Assembly (NCBI GenBank): GCA_023415305.1
Contig: JAEZKZ010000013.1
Location: 46,270 to 110,269 of the forward strand
Direction of reading: 5' to 3'
DNA: 64,000 nt
From: Bacillota bacterium
GTDB lineage: Bacteria > Bacillota > Clostridia > Acetivibrionales > DSM-1351
Shown: positions 15,481 to 24,596 of the stretch, piece by piece
How positions within the stretch are numbered: the stretch's first letter is position 1
Layout: each line of letters starts with the position of its first letter
The notes under the pieces: model-generated
Database searches by the model: none
The model's input: only the letters and a program-made list of their open reading frames with translations
What the model was told of the DNA's origin: nothing
Position numbers and translations under genes: made by a program

Positions 15481-15495
15481 GCTCATTATATGCAA

Positions 15496-15523
15496 AAAGC
15501 ATCTACATAAATGTAGATGCTTT
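15496..15523 (-). terminator. Terminator of the tRNA-Gly/tRNA-Arg unit
   Basis: A 13-bp perfect stem (15496-15508 with 15511-15523) with a T5 run on the minus strand, just downstream of tRNA-Arg. Confidence 0.85.
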
Positions 15524-15531
15524 CCTATTGG

Positions 15532-15605
15532 CGTGCCCATGGGGATTCGAACCCAAGACCTACGGCTTAGAAGGCCGTTGCTCTATCCAGCTGAGCTATG
15601 GGCAC
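15532..15605 (-). tRNA. tRNA-Arg (anticodon TCT)
   Basis: A full cloverleaf: acceptor GTGCCCA/TGGGCAC, D-arm AGCTCAGCTGGATAGAGC, anticodon stem ACGGC/GCCGT with loop CTTCTAA (anticodon TCT), T-arm GGGTTCGAATCCC. The CCA end is encoded at 15529-15531. It decodes AGA and is co-oriented with tRNA-Gly 17 bases upstream. Confidence 0.96.
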
Positions 15606-15622
15606 ATATTAAATTTTATTGG

Positions 15623-15693
15623 AGCGGGTGATGGGAATCGGACCCACGCAATCAGCTTGGAAGGCTGATGTTCTACCATTGAACTACACCCGC
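15623..15693 (-). tRNA. tRNA-Gly (anticodon TCC)
   Basis: Acceptor GCGGGTG/CACCCGC, anticodon stem ATCAG/CTGAT with loop CCTTCCAAG (anticodon TCC), T-arm with GGTCCGATTCC. The encoded CCA is at 15620-15622. It decodes GGA/GGG. Confidence 0.96.
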
Positions 15694-15802
15694 ATTAACC
15701 CTAGTATATCAGCCTTTGCGAGTGTTTATCGCCAGCCGACTCTTGATATTATACAGGGTACATTTTAGTTTGTCAACACATATAATAATATTTTTTATGA
15801 TT

Positions 15803-16282
15803 TTATATGTAGATAATTTCTGCATTTACTTTATCATCGATTACATCCATTATTATATAGGACTCGGACTTACTGCTTCTTGACTCGCTTAAACTACCCG
15901 GATTAATCACCAGTTTATTATCGATATTGTCAATTACAGCCACATGCGTATGTCCGAAGAGAACAACTGAAGCCTTCTCTGCCTGTGCCTTAGCCAATAT
16001 TCGATTATAGTCCCACTTAACACTGTATTTATGACCGTGTGTCATAAATACGGTAACCCCCTCGATTTCAATAGTTTTGTCAGCACTGACTGTACCAACT
16101 CCTATATCACTATTACCATAAACATATTCAAATATGATACCAGGATAAAGCTGACTTAACTGCGAAGCATCTTTGCAATAATCTCCCAAATGTAAAACCA
16201 TTTCTACCTCAGGGTGTCTGTCCAAAGCCTCCCTTGCATTAAATATGTAACCATGAGTATCACTCATTACCAGCACTTTCAT
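15803..16282 (-). CDS. yfcE: YfcE/MJ0936 family metallophosphodiesterase
   Basis: A 159-residue calcineurin-like phosphoesterase. Metal-binding motifs in order: MSDTHG (residues 6-11), LGDYC, YGNSDIG, THGHK and GHTH, then NPGS. Related enzymes hydrolyse phosphodiesters such as bis-pNPP; the physiological substrate is unknown. The start is taken at 16282, which begins MKVLVMSDTHGY as in the family; an earlier start at 16306 adds 8 residues. The order gerM-rph-rdgB-yfcE is the same as in B. subtilis (gerM-rph-ysnA-ysnB). It ends the transcription unit. Confidence 0.9.
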   Translation of the reverse strand: MKVLVMSDTHGYIFNAREALDRHPEVEMVLHLGDYCKDASQLSQLYPGIIFEYVYGNSDIGVGTVSADKTIEIEGVTVFMTHGHKYSVKWDYNRILAKAQAEKASVVLFGHTHVAVIDNIDNKLVINPGSLSESRSSKSESYIIMDVIDDKVNAEIIYI

Positions 16283-16498
16283 TATGTCTTTCCCCCATAG
16301 AGTCAAAATAACTTAATATAAACTATGAATCAAACTGCATATTAACTATATATACTGAACTATAATACTTTTTGTAACTGTAGAAAAATTTAATCTACCT
16401 TATCTGTCGTAATCTATCGTAAATTACTCTATAAAATTCCAATGCAAATTTTAATACAAACTCCAGTACAATTCCTTAAAAATATCCTATAAAATTAC

Positions 16499-17092
16499 TT
16501 ATATGAATTCTTTCAATTTAAGTGCCATTTTATTCAATGCTTTCGCACGATGGCTAATCTTATTTTTTGTATCCATACTTATCTCAGCCATAGATTTATC
16601 ATACTCATGAATATAGAAGAGCGGATCATATCCGAAGCCATTATCGCCTTTACATTGGGTATCCACGTAGCCTTCGCAGGTATCCCTTACAACAAAAGAT
16701 CTTCCGTCAGGGAAAGCGACTGCTATGGCACATACGAACCTGGCTGTCCTTTTCTCAAAGGGTACACCCTTCATCATATCTAACAACTTGGCATTTCTAT
16801 CCTCATCAGTCGCTTCCTGACCGCCAAATCTCGCTGAGTAAATGCCGGGCGCACCATCCAGATAATCCACCTCAATTCCCGAATCATCTGCTATAACTAT
16901 TGTATTACTTATTTTGCATATCTCAGAAGCCTTCTTAAGAGAATTTTCCTCAAAGGTTTTACCATCCTCCACAACATCTATTGTTATACCCAAATCACCC
17001 ATGGATAATATTTCAAAAGGCATATACTGCAAAACTTCCTTTATTTCTGCTATCTTACCCTTATTTTTTGTTGCTACCACCAATTTCTCCAT
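16499..17092 (-). CDS. rdgB: RdgB/HAM1 XTP/dITP diphosphatase
   Basis: A 197-residue house-cleaning NTPase that converts dITP, XTP and ITP to monophosphates and so keeps deaminated purines out of DNA. Seen: VVATKNKGKIAEIK (residues 4-17), DDSGIEVDYLDGAPGIYSAR (about 66-85) and GFGYDPLF (about 147-154), all family hallmarks, and ISHRAKALN near the end. The start at 17092 follows GGGGAGAAT; an upstream ATG at 17176 would overlap rph. It begins 28 bases after the rph stop. A gap of 216 bases separates it from yfcE; I see no gene or hairpin in that gap. Confidence 0.95.
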   Translation of the reverse strand: MEKLVVATKNKGKIAEIKEVLQYMPFEILSMGDLGITIDVVEDGKTFEENSLKKASEICKISNTIVIADDSGIEVDYLDGAPGIYSARFGGQEATDEDRNAKLLDMMKGVPFEKRTARFVCAIAVAFPDGRSFVVRDTCEGYVDTQCKGDNGFGYDPLFYIHEYDKSMAEISMDTKNKISHRAKALNKMALKLKEFI

Positions 17093-17120
17093 TAATTCTC
17101 CCCAACTTGTAAAATCAGTA

Positions 17121-17837
17121 TTAACCAAGAACTTCTTTCTGAATGGATATGAGCTGTTCAATCCCATTTTGAGCAATTGTCAGCAGAGCATCCAGCTGAT
17201 TTTTGCAAAAGCTGCTTTTCTCACCTGTTGCCTGGAGCTCAATGAATTCACCCTTATCCGTCATTATCACATTCATGTCGACCTCTGCAGAGCTATCCTC
17301 GGTATAGCACAAATCCAGGAGCTCCTGTTCGTTTACCACACCTACGCTGGTAGCTGCTACAAAGCCGATAATTGGCATTTTAGAAACAGCGCCGCTGTCA
17401 ATAAGCTTTCTGCAGGCATCAACCAATGCTACATAACCACCGGTAATTGAGGCAGTTCTGGTTCCGCCGTCAGCCTGTATTACGTCACAATCAATTGTTA
17501 TTGTTCTTTCTCCCAGGAGCTTCAAATCCACAACGGTTCTTAGTGACCGCCCTATAAGACGTTGAATCTCCTGAGTTCTTCCGTTAAGCTTAAGCTTTGA
17601 AATGTCTCTCGGATTCCTAACCCCGGTAGCTCTGGGAAGCATTGAATACTCGGCTGTTACCCAGCCTTCACCTGAATCCTTTTTAAAGGGAGGCGTTCTC
17701 TCCTCAACTGATGCGGTACATATTACCTTAGTATCTCCAACCTCAATAAGCACCGAACCTTCTGCGTGTTTTATATAATTTCTTGTAATTTTTACAGGTC
17801 TAAGCTGCGAATTAGTTCTACCATCCTGCCTCAACAT
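17121..17837 (-). CDS. rph: Ribonuclease PH
   Basis: A 238-residue phosphorolytic 3'-5' exoribonuclease that trims tRNA 3' ends. Seen: MLRQDGRTNSQLRPVKI at the start, the RNase PH signature GEGWVTAEYSMLPRAT (about residues 58-73), NPRDI, GRTQEIQRLIGRSLR and DCDVIQADGGTRTASI (about 115-130). Length equals that of known RNase PH. The ATG follows GGAGGAAAT. It sits in the conserved gerM-rph-rdgB order. Confidence 0.97.
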   Translation of the reverse strand: MLRQDGRTNSQLRPVKITRNYIKHAEGSVLIEVGDTKVICTASVEERTPPFKKDSGEGWVTAEYSMLPRATGVRNPRDISKLKLNGRTQEIQRLIGRSLRTVVDLKLLGERTITIDCDVIQADGGTRTASITGGYVALVDACRKLIDSGAVSKMPIIGFVAATSVGVVNEQELLDLCYTEDSSAEVDMNVIMTDKGEFIELQATGEKSSFCKNQLDALLTIAQNGIEQLISIQKEVLG

Positions 17838-17995
17838 ATTTCCTCCAAAATTGTACTGTGCGGGTCAAATAATATAGACCAACGATTGTAATTGTCTTTA
17901 ATAATATCTTAAAATTCTTTAAAAATCATCAGCGTAAATATATAAATAACGAGAACAAAAGTTATCTGTTTTGTATATTGTAACTAAAATCGTAT

Positions 17996-19171
17996 TTATT
18001 TATCCATAACCGAGTTTACGGTTGTTGGAAGGCTTTTGGCAAAAGCAATCTCAGAGCCTTCAGGCAAGTTGGTTGCTTTTCCGTCTATGAGTATCTTAGC
18101 CTTCGAAATGCCCCTGAGCTGGTTTATTGTGTAGTAAATCTGGTTAAGAAGAATATTCTCCTTTTCATTACCTCCGTAGTTTGTTATCTGGGATGAGAAG
18201 TCCAGAACAGCTAAGTCTTCCTGTATACTGCATGAAAGCAATTTGGCCCCTTCGGGAAAAGATGTATATAAATTATCTCCGGCCGGCTTTTTACCCAGTT
18301 CAGCAAACATAATTGCAGGCAGCTGACTGTCATCTGATTTTTGTATAAGTGTTGATACCGGAAGCATATAATTGTATTGATCATTACAAGTCGTCATATA
18401 ATACAGATCACACTTTATATAACCATCCTTCAATGCCGTTTCCTTTGAATTTATAAAAGTATTATCCCTGTTCCTGCTTCCCGATATATCGGTTCCGTTA
18501 GTCAGATTGCTGACCACCCTGCCATCAATTCTGAAGCTTACCTCAGAAATGGTATTAAAGCCTGTAAGTGTGTAAACAACCGAAGTTACTGCCAGCTGCT
18601 CGTCCTCTTTTGTGTTTAGATTCATAAACTCTTTTGAAAAATCAATTACAGCACTGCCGTTCTTTATTGTCATTCCCTTTACTTTCGTTCCTTGAGGCAG
18701 TACCGGATACAGTCCGTAAAAGTCAAGCTGTTCCCTGGTTACGGCTTGGTCGATCAAGCCGCCTACTGCTGCTTTTGCAAGACCTTCCTGTTTTGATACG
18801 TTTCTTGTAACCGGTATCAGCATGCCTTCTTTGTCTCTATAATATAATGTTATCAATACACTGTTTTTATCACTAACATTAGCCGACACTCCTTGACCTG
18901 TACCGTTATCCAGTAATATATTACTACTGAACAAATCCTCAGAGTTTTCAACAGCAGCCGAGCTGGAAACCGTAGAATTACCTGTTGTTTCACTATTAAT
19001 ATCACTTCCTGAACCAGCAGCGGCAGATGCACTTGCCTGAACCTCCTGACCCGCAGAATCAATGGCTACAGGTATAATTGGTTCATCATCCTTCGAAGCC
19101 TTTTGTCCAATAAAGGAACACCCTGTAGTCAATAGCATAACAATTAAAACTATGCTCAAAATCTTTTTCAT
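17996..19171 (-). CDS. gerM: GerM-type sporulation lipoprotein with two GerMN domains
   Basis: A 391-residue lipoprotein: signal peptide with lipobox LTTGC (Cys 18), a Ser/Ala-rich linker to about residue 100, then two GerMN repeats (about 103-235 and 255-385). Each has an NxxVxIDFSxEF-like core (GSAVIDFSKEFMNL and DLAVLDFSSQI) and a VSFRIDGR / AKILIDGK strand. In B. subtilis GerM is a sporulation and germination lipoprotein needed for engulfment-stage channel assembly. The ATG follows AAGGAGGA. It heads gerM-rph-rdgB-yfcE and follows an amidase gene, giving a cell wall/sporulation context. Confidence 0.9.
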   Translation of the reverse strand: MKKILSIVLIVMLLTTGCSFIGQKASKDDEPIIPVAIDSAGQEVQASASAAAGSGSDINSETTGNSTVSSSAAVENSEDLFSSNILLDNGTGQGVSANVSDKNSVLITLYYRDKEGMLIPVTRNVSKQEGLAKAAVGGLIDQAVTREQLDFYGLYPVLPQGTKVKGMTIKNGSAVIDFSKEFMNLNTKEDEQLAVTSVVYTLTGFNTISEVSFRIDGRVVSNLTNGTDISGSRNRDNTFINSKETALKDGYIKCDLYYMTTCNDQYNYMLPVSTLIQKSDDSQLPAIMFAELGKKPAGDNLYTSFPEGAKLLSCSIQEDLAVLDFSSQITNYGGNEKENILLNQIYYTINQLRGISKAKILIDGKATNLPEGSEIAFAKSLPTTVNSVMDK

Positions 19172-19305
19172 AAAAAAATAGTCCTCCTTATTTTAGAAAA
19201 TTTTTCCATAAAATAATTATAGACTATTATCCTGAATTTTATTATTTCCCGTAACACTACGGCAAAGCAACTTTCAGTCACCTAGGTAAAAATTATAATT
19301 ACCGA

Positions 19306-21168
19306 CTAGATAAATCCCCCTTCATCCTGCTGATCAGCACCTTTCTCAGTTGGTCCTGCATCGGGACCGGACTCAATATTGTCTCCAGTGCTTTGGTTGA
19401 CTTCATTGTTTGGATTGCTTTCATTTTCCAATTCTGTTCCGGTTTTTTTTTCTGCTTCAAGTATCTCCAGTGCTTTTATTATTGCTTCACTCAGTGCATC
19501 CGCCGCTTTCTGCTGGTATGTCGGGTCAATAAGATTTTTAAGTTCCGCAGGATTTGTAACAAAGCCGATTTCAGCAAGGACTGCCGGCATTTCAGTATAT
19601 TTAAGCACTACAAGTCCTGGCCTTTCAATGGTTTTTCTATTAACTGAATTAAGCTTGTTTATCAAGGCCTCCTGCACCAGTTTGGCAAATTTTGCACCGG
19701 TAAAGGAAGGATCTCCTTTAGTTTCGGGGTAATATAAAGTCTCAGTGCCACTAATTTTCGTATTGTCTACGGCATTGTGATGTATGCTCACAAACAGAGT
19801 TGCATTTAATGCATTTGCAATATAAGGCCTATCATATAGTCCAACAAATGTATCATCCTGACGGAGCATAAAGGTTCTGATATTGTTTTTTTTCAGAAGT
19901 TCCTCCAATTTCAGTGCAATAGCCAGGTTTAAGTCCTTCTCCAGTACATTCCCTTTATTTGCCCCGGGATCCTGACCGCCGTGACCTGCATCGATAACTA
20001 CAAGCACTTCACCTTCTTTAGCAGGTGTAAGTAAGTTTATTTCGGTTTGCATACGTTTATCATTATAGGATGCAAGAAATACAAATTCCTGTTTTGTATT
20101 GATTACTATCTTAGTATCCTGAGTTTCCTTGTCTCTATAAATTTCAACGGTATTTATACGTGAATCATTGATGTTGTAGACCTCATCCTTTAAGCTGATA
20201 GGTTCTGCCGAATCAATTGTAATTGTGTATTTCAAATTATCCTTATCATATTCATGCTTATACTTTTCTGCAATATATACATTACCGTTTTTTTCCCGAT
20301 TTTCTGTAAGCTTGATATTTTTCAGAGCTAAATAAACCCTGTCAAAACTGTTTTCATAGGACAGATTTGCATTAATAGGTTTTTCAACAGTTATTCTGCA
20401 TCCATCTCCTATATCAGTTACAGTGAAATTTGCCATTTCGTTGAGGTTTATTGTTACACTTGCTGAATTTTCGGACAGGGCCACAACATTTATACCGCTG
20501 ACTCGTTGAGAAACTGTCTCTATATCCTTTGGAGAAGTCTTTATATTATTGAACTCTACGACAATACGGTTTGGATTGGTTAGCCTGTAATACTTGTAGC
20601 CTTTATGGTCATTCATCCTCAATGTTACTATTGCTTTTTCTTCCGAATCAGTGGTGCTTATTTCCTTTACCGAGCCAATAAAATTTGTAGTTATCTTTAT
20701 TGTAGCGGTTTTATTGTCTATAGCATATGTAAGTCCTTTGATGTTTTTCAGAAAATCAACAGGAATTATAAGTCTGTCATTTATCTTCTTTGCCACTGAG
20801 CTTAATTTTACAGTTTTCCCATTTATTTTGGCACTTGAGCTATTATTCTGGAATTGATATTTATTATCCCTGTATGTAATGTCCATGATCTGAGTTTTAC
20901 TGTTCCAGACAACAGTTCCACCCAGGGCTTCAAAAACGGGTCTCAGAGGGAACATAGTTGCCTTATTGAACACTATTCCAGGAAAATCGGTTTTTACTTC
21001 CTTATTGTCAATTGTTATTTTGTAAGAAACGCCTGAATACTTAACTGACTTGTTATCATATTTCAGTGTTAATGATTGTGCTCCAAAAACTGCATTTTGA
21101 GATAATATAATAATGCAGAACATAATTATTCCAGTAATTAATTTCTTTAATCCTACTCTTTTTATCAT
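19306..21168 (-). CDS. Secreted N-acetylmuramoyl-L-alanine amidase
   Basis: A 620-residue wall hydrolase. Domains: signal peptide (1-30), a copper amine oxidase N-terminal-like domain (about 35-160; PLRPVFEALGGTVVW is its hallmark), two AMIN-like regions (about 165-255 and 275-380), and the catalytic Amidase_3 domain (about 390-565). Zinc and catalytic residues are visible: VVIDAGHGGQDPGA, LEKDLNL, SIHHNA and AEIGFVTN. The C-terminal 50 residues are an acidic, Asn/Glu-rich tail. It cleaves the bond between muramic acid and L-Ala of peptidoglycan, probably outside the membrane. The ATG at 21168 is spaced after GGGGTGAC. Confidence 0.93.
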   Translation of the reverse strand: MIKRVGLKKLITGIIMFCIIILSQNAVFGAQSLTLKYDNKSVKYSGVSYKITIDNKEVKTDFPGIVFNKATMFPLRPVFEALGGTVVWNSKTQIMDITYRDNKYQFQNNSSSAKINGKTVKLSSVAKKINDRLIIPVDFLKNIKGLTYAIDNKTATIKITTNFIGSVKEISTTDSEEKAIVTLRMNDHKGYKYYRLTNPNRIVVEFNNIKTSPKDIETVSQRVSGINVVALSENSASVTINLNEMANFTVTDIGDGCRITVEKPINANLSYENSFDRVYLALKNIKLTENREKNGNVYIAEKYKHEYDKDNLKYTITIDSAEPISLKDEVYNINDSRINTVEIYRDKETQDTKIVINTKQEFVFLASYNDKRMQTEINLLTPAKEGEVLVVIDAGHGGQDPGANKGNVLEKDLNLAIALKLEELLKKNNIRTFMLRQDDTFVGLYDRPYIANALNATLFVSIHHNAVDNTKISGTETLYYPETKGDPSFTGAKFAKLVQEALINKLNSVNRKTIERPGLVVLKYTEMPAVLAEIGFVTNPAELKNLIDPTYQQKAADALSEAIIKALEILEAEKKTGTELENESNPNNEVNQSTGDNIESGPDAGPTEKGADQQDEGGFI

Positions 21169-21314
21169 TTGTCACCCCGTTAAGCTTCTCTGTCAAGTTA
21201 TAGTTTATGTTATTGCCGTCTTATAACAATTATACTATTACTATGGCAAAACAGGATACATATTGCAGGAACATTTAAAAAAAATGTAATTTAAATGTAA
21301 AAGAAAAGGGAACT

Positions 21315-21827
21315 TTATCCATTAATAGATAAAATGCACCCGCAATACTTTTGACGGTAGAGCTCCATTTCTTTAGCCATTTGCTGTCCCTGCCTGAAGC
21401 CAGGCCTGAAATCCCGGTAAGCAAACTCAACACCATACTTTTTACCGTAAAACTCTCCGAGTTCCTTTATTAAATCATGTTTTTGGTATGGACTTACCAG
21501 TAAGCTGGTAGTAAAGGCATCGTAACCGTTTTCAGATGCATATCGGGCAACCGTCTCCATTCTGAGGCTATAGCATCTGTTACACCTTGCAGTTCCTTTA
21601 TCCTCCATGGCCTCCCACTCCTCCTGCCTGAAATCATCATTAAAGATAACAGGAATACCGGTAATACTGCAAAATTTATTGACATTTTCTTTTCTTCTTT
21701 TATGCTCCTCCAGCGGATGTATATTCGGATTATAAAAATAACCTTGGATATTAAAACCTTCTTTAAGCAGTTCTTGAACAGGATAGGTTGAACAAGGTCC
21801 GCAGCACATGTGTAAAAGTATATTCAT
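21315..21827 (-). CDS. queH: Epoxyqueuosine reductase QueH
   Basis: A 170-residue DUF208 enzyme that performs the last step of queuosine synthesis, reducing epoxyqueuosine in tRNA without cobalamin. Seen: MNILLHMCCGPCSTYPV with the paired Cys (residues 8-12), CNRCYSLRM (near 91) and YCGCILS at the end, giving the Cys set for the 4Fe-4S cluster, plus TTSLLVSPYQKHD. The start at 21827 uses the GGGAG 5 bases upstream; the in-frame ATG at 21839 gives four more residues. Its leader carries a stem-loop shared with ruvB and the radical SAM gene at 52804. It follows ruvCAB. Confidence 0.94.
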   Translation of the reverse strand: MNILLHMCCGPCSTYPVQELLKEGFNIQGYFYNPNIHPLEEHKRRKENVNKFCSITGIPVIFNDDFRQEEWEAMEDKGTARCNRCYSLRMETVARYASENGYDAFTTSLLVSPYQKHDLIKELGEFYGKKYGVEFAYRDFRPGFRQGQQMAKEMELYRQKYCGCILSING

Positions 21828-21832
21828 ATTGT

Positions 21833-21866
21833 CTCCCATCTACGCACATAGCGCTTACAAAGTAAT
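21833..21866 (-). repeat. Leader stem-loop module, queH copy
   Basis: On the minus strand ATTACTTTGTAAGCGC, then TATGTGCGTAGATGGGAG, directly before the queH ATG. An imperfect TAAGCGC/GTGCGTA hairpin abuts the GGGAG ribosome binding site. Same module as at 22872-22914 and 52810-52852. Confidence 0.7.
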
Positions 21867-21867
21867 G

Positions 21868-22866
21868 TTATGAATTAAATTCCAGCCCGAAATGACTGTA
21901 AGCATTCTTCGTTGCCATTCTCCCTCTGGGTGTCTTATTTATAAACCCAAGCTGTATTAAATATGGCTCATAAACATCTTCTATAGTACCGGGGTCTTCT
22001 CCAATGGAAGCAGCGAGAGTATCAAGTCCCACAGGCCCTCCTCCAAATTTATTTATAATACTTAAAAGCATATTTCTATCTACACCGTCAAGACCTATTT
22101 CGTCTACTTCAAGAGCATCCAGCGCATGCTTTGCCACCTTCAGGTCAATAACACCGCCTCCGATAACCTGAGCAAAATCCCTAACTCTCTTTAGAAGCCT
22201 GTTTGCAATTCTGGGAGTACCTCTTGACCTTCGTGCAATCTCGTAGGCTCCATCTTCCTGAAGTTCTATATTCAGTATCCCTGCTGACCGCTTTACTATC
22301 TGCTTTAATTCCTCTGCCGTATACATTTCAAGTTTATTTATAACTCCAAACCTATCCCTTAACGGCGCTGTAAGCAGACCTGCCCTTGTTGTGGCTCCGA
22401 TTAATGTAAACTTAGGAAGGTCAAGTCTTATGGACCGTGCACTCGGTCCCTTTCCTATTATGATGTCAAGAGCGTAGTCCTCCATTGCAGGATATAGTAT
22501 TTCCTCCACACTACGGTTCAGACGATGTATTTCATCTATAAACAAAACATCATGAGTACCGAGGTTTGTAAGTATTGCAGCCAAATCACCGGCTTTTTCA
22601 ATAGCCGGACCTGAAGTTATTCTCAAGTTGACTCCCATTTCTGCAGAAATAATACTGGCAAGAGTAGTTTTCCCCAAACCTGGAGGTCCATAAAGCAAAA
22701 CATGGTCCAAAGCCTCTTTCCTTTGTTTTGCTGCTTCTATAAATACTGTTAGATTGTTTTTTACCTTTGATTGTCCTATATATTCATCAAGTTTTTTTGG
22801 ACGTAAACCAACTTCATCAAAATCATCCACTCTTGATTCCCTGTCTATTAATCTTTCCTCGGACAT
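21868..22866 (-). CDS. ruvB: Holliday junction branch migration helicase RuvB
   Basis: A 332-residue AAA+ motor of the RuvAB complex that drives Holliday junction branch migration. Seen: LRPKKLDEYIGQ (residues 19-30), Walker A YGPPGLGKTTLA (about 58-69), Walker B LFIDEIHRL (about 109-117), sensor GATTRAGLL, arginine-finger segment RDRFG, and the C-terminal winged helix ending GRMATKNAYSHFG. The start at 22866 is behind GGGAGAT; the in-frame ATG at 22878 would add MGDN. The upstream leader holds two copies of a repeated stem-loop module. It follows ruvA by 135 bases. Confidence 0.97.
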   Translation of the reverse strand: MSEERLIDRESRVDDFDEVGLRPKKLDEYIGQSKVKNNLTVFIEAAKQRKEALDHVLLYGPPGLGKTTLASIISAEMGVNLRITSGPAIEKAGDLAAILTNLGTHDVLFIDEIHRLNRSVEEILYPAMEDYALDIIIGKGPSARSIRLDLPKFTLIGATTRAGLLTAPLRDRFGVINKLEMYTAEELKQIVKRSAGILNIELQEDGAYEIARRSRGTPRIANRLLKRVRDFAQVIGGGVIDLKVAKHALDALEVDEIGLDGVDRNMLLSIINKFGGGPVGLDTLAASIGEDPGTIEDVYEPYLIQLGFINKTPRGRMATKNAYSHFGLEFNS

Positions 22867-22871
22867 ATTAT

Positions 22872-22966
22872 CTCCCATCTACGCCCATGGCGCGTACACA
22901 ATTAGTAATGAAAAGGCATGTTATGGCTTGAGCCACATTGTGGCCACAAATAGTAATCAAAATTAT
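22872..22966 (-). repeat. Leader stem-loop modules, ruvB copies (two in tandem)
   Basis: Proximal module 22872-22914: minus-strand ATTACTAATTGTG, then the stem TACGC/GCGTA, then ATGGGAG and the ruvB ATG. Distal module 22928-22966: ATTACTATTTGTGGCCAC, then AATGTGGCTC. The distal one matches the yhbY leader at 44407-44446. Confidence 0.7.
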
Positions 22967-23001
22967 ATCCTTAACTATTCATTTTCACTTTAACTTTTCA
23001 C

Positions 23002-23607
23002 CTATTTGGACAATGACTTCAAAGCCTTCGTTATCAATTCCTCGACGACCATACCTTCCTGATACGCCTTACTTACAGCACCTGAAGCCTCATAGGAGCT
23101 GTAGCCTAAAACCATAAGAGCGCTGACAGCTTCAGATACAGAATTCAAGGTACCTCTTTCAATAACCAGCTCGGTCTCCGACAAGGTTCCGGCTGTCAGC
23201 TGCTCCTTTGATATCTTGTCCTTCAGCTCCAGTATAATACGCTGAGCCATCTTGGGACCAATGCCGGGAGCTTTTGACAGGGATTTTGTATCCTGTGAAA
23301 CTACCGCCAGCGCAAACCTGGATGGCGAAAGCGTTGAAATCATGGATATTGCTGCCTTAGGTCCAACCCCTGAGACAGTGATGAGCATGTCGAACATCCC
23401 AAGTTCATCCATTGTATAGAAACCATACAGGGCGGCAATATCTTCCCTGACATAATAATGTGTATATATTTTCACCGGGGCTGACAACTGACCTACAGCG
23501 TTTATTGTAGATAGTGCAGTATATATCCTGTACCCTATGCCGCCCGCTTCCACAATAATACTGTCATTTCCTTTAGCCTCAAGGGTTCCTTTTATGTATG
23601 CAAACAT
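23002..23607 (-). CDS. ruvA: Holliday junction DNA-binding subunit RuvA
   Basis: A 201-residue protein that binds four-way junctions and loads RuvB. Domain I: MFAYIKGTLEAKGNDSIIVE and the OB fold with THYYVREDIAALYGF; domain II: two helix-hairpin-helix motifs (VSGVGPKAAISMIS and APGIGPKMAQRIILELKDK); domain III: AVSALMVLGYSSYEA near the C-terminus, which contacts RuvB. Length is normal for the family. The ATG has a GGAGG 5 bases upstream. Confidence 0.97.
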   Translation of the reverse strand: MFAYIKGTLEAKGNDSIIVEAGGIGYRIYTALSTINAVGQLSAPVKIYTHYYVREDIAALYGFYTMDELGMFDMLITVSGVGPKAAISMISTLSPSRFALAVVSQDTKSLSKAPGIGPKMAQRIILELKDKISKEQLTAGTLSETELVIERGTLNSVSEAVSALMVLGYSSYEASGAVSKAYQEGMVVEELITKALKSLSK

Positions 23608-23709
23608 ATATAACCTCCAATATTTATAGTCAGAAGTCAGGAGTTATAATGTAAAACCTTTGCGCTTTTCCTACTTCTTACCTCTTACTTTCAACTTCCT
23701 ACCTCCAAC

Positions 23710-24210
23710 TCAGTACGCCTTATTCCCCAGCACCGCACCCATTCTGTGGGAGTTGCCGTGACAGATAGCTACAGCAAGAGCATCAGCCACATCATCGGGT
23801 TTTGGTATTGCATTCAGATTAAGTATTGCCTTAACCATCTGTTGAATCTGGGCCTTTTCTGCCCTTCCATATCCAACTACCGACTGCTTGACCTGCAGCG
23901 GAGTATATTCAAAAATATCAACCCCGGATTTGGCAGCAGCCAAGACTGCCACTCCTCTGCCATGCCCAACTGTAAGAGCTGTTTTAATATTCTTGTTGAA
24001 AAACAGCTCTTCAATAGAGATGGCATCCGGCTTATGTTTTTCTATTAATTCTTCAAGTCTGTTGCTCAGGACTAAAAGTCTCTGTGAAAGCTTCATTGAC
24101 GCTTCAGTGGTAACAGCGCCGTAATCCAAAACCGAAAATTTGTTCCCTTCATATTTTACAACACCAAACCCTGTTATTGCAAACCCGGGGTCAATACCCA
24201 TTATAATCAT
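23710..24210 (-). CDS. ruvC: Holliday junction resolvase RuvC
   Basis: A 166-residue endonuclease that nicks Holliday junctions. Catalytic acidic residues are visible: MGIDPGFAITGFG (Asp 7), SIEELFFNKN (Glu 66-67) and PDDVADALAVAICH (Asp near 138-141). RuvC, RuvA and RuvB are encoded in this order on the minus strand, a normal clostridial arrangement. The ATG at 24210 lies in the 386-base region divergent from argG. Confidence 0.97.
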   Translation of the reverse strand: MIIMGIDPGFAITGFGVVKYEGNKFSVLDYGAVTTEASMKLSQRLLVLSNRLEELIEKHKPDAISIEELFFNKNIKTALTVGHGRGVAVLAAAKSGVDIFEYTPLQVKQSVVGYGRAEKAQIQQMVKAILNLNAIPKPDDVADALAVAICHGNSHRMGAVLGNKAY

Positions 24211-24446
24211 TTATTATTAGCCTTTCCGGCCCACAAGAAATAATAATTAACCAGCTCATACCTACCGTGGGCCTGATAGGAGTTCATAAACAGTCGTTTT
24301 GGCCATATAAGCATTATGAGGACATATTATGATATAGGTTAATGGACTTTCTAAAAGATTTATTATGTATAATTATATAATCTATTGCATATTTATGCAC
24401 TTTGTTATATAATACACCTATCAGCTTATCACCAGTAATTTCTTTA

Positions 24447-24512
24447 TTATATAGCTAAAGGCGAGAAAATTTTCCACAACCAAAAATTTTCTGCTGAACA
24501 GATGTGTTATAA
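24447..24512 (-). repeat. TTATAAC-ended repeat, copy C
   Basis: Read on the minus strand it starts TTATAACACATCTGTTCA, has the long hairpin GAAAATTTTT...AAAATTTTC and ends CTATATAA. It aligns along its length with copy A (50138-50200) in opposite genomic orientation. It lies in the 386 bases between ruvC and argG (24211-24596). In that gap I see no gene, no T-box and no clear ARG box; copy C ends 84 bases before the argG start. Confidence 0.7.
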
Positions 24513-24596
24513 TATATTTTAGCATATTTTTAGTAGTTTTTTTATCTTTATATTAGTGTTTTTAGCTGAAGCAAATCAGCGGAAAGGATGGGTTAA

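Noticed and set aside
15455..15486. A tRNA gene on the plus strand suggested by GGGTTCGAATCCCC
   Set aside because: No matching acceptor 5' strand, no D-arm or anticodon arm in register; treated as part of an unexplained structured element.
15352..15631. Open frames of 62 and 159 codons over the tRNA and structured element
   Set aside because: They translate the tRNA-Arg, its terminator and the stem-loop element; no ribosome binding site and no protein-like composition.
16374..16397. A fourth copy of the TTATAAC-ended repeat
   Set aside because: Only ACTGTAGAAAAATTTAATCTACC is similar; the ends and the full hairpin are missing.
24211..24596. T-box or arginine riboswitch before argG
   Set aside because: No T-box sequence, specifier loop or terminator/antiterminator pair is visible; the main feature is repeat copy C.
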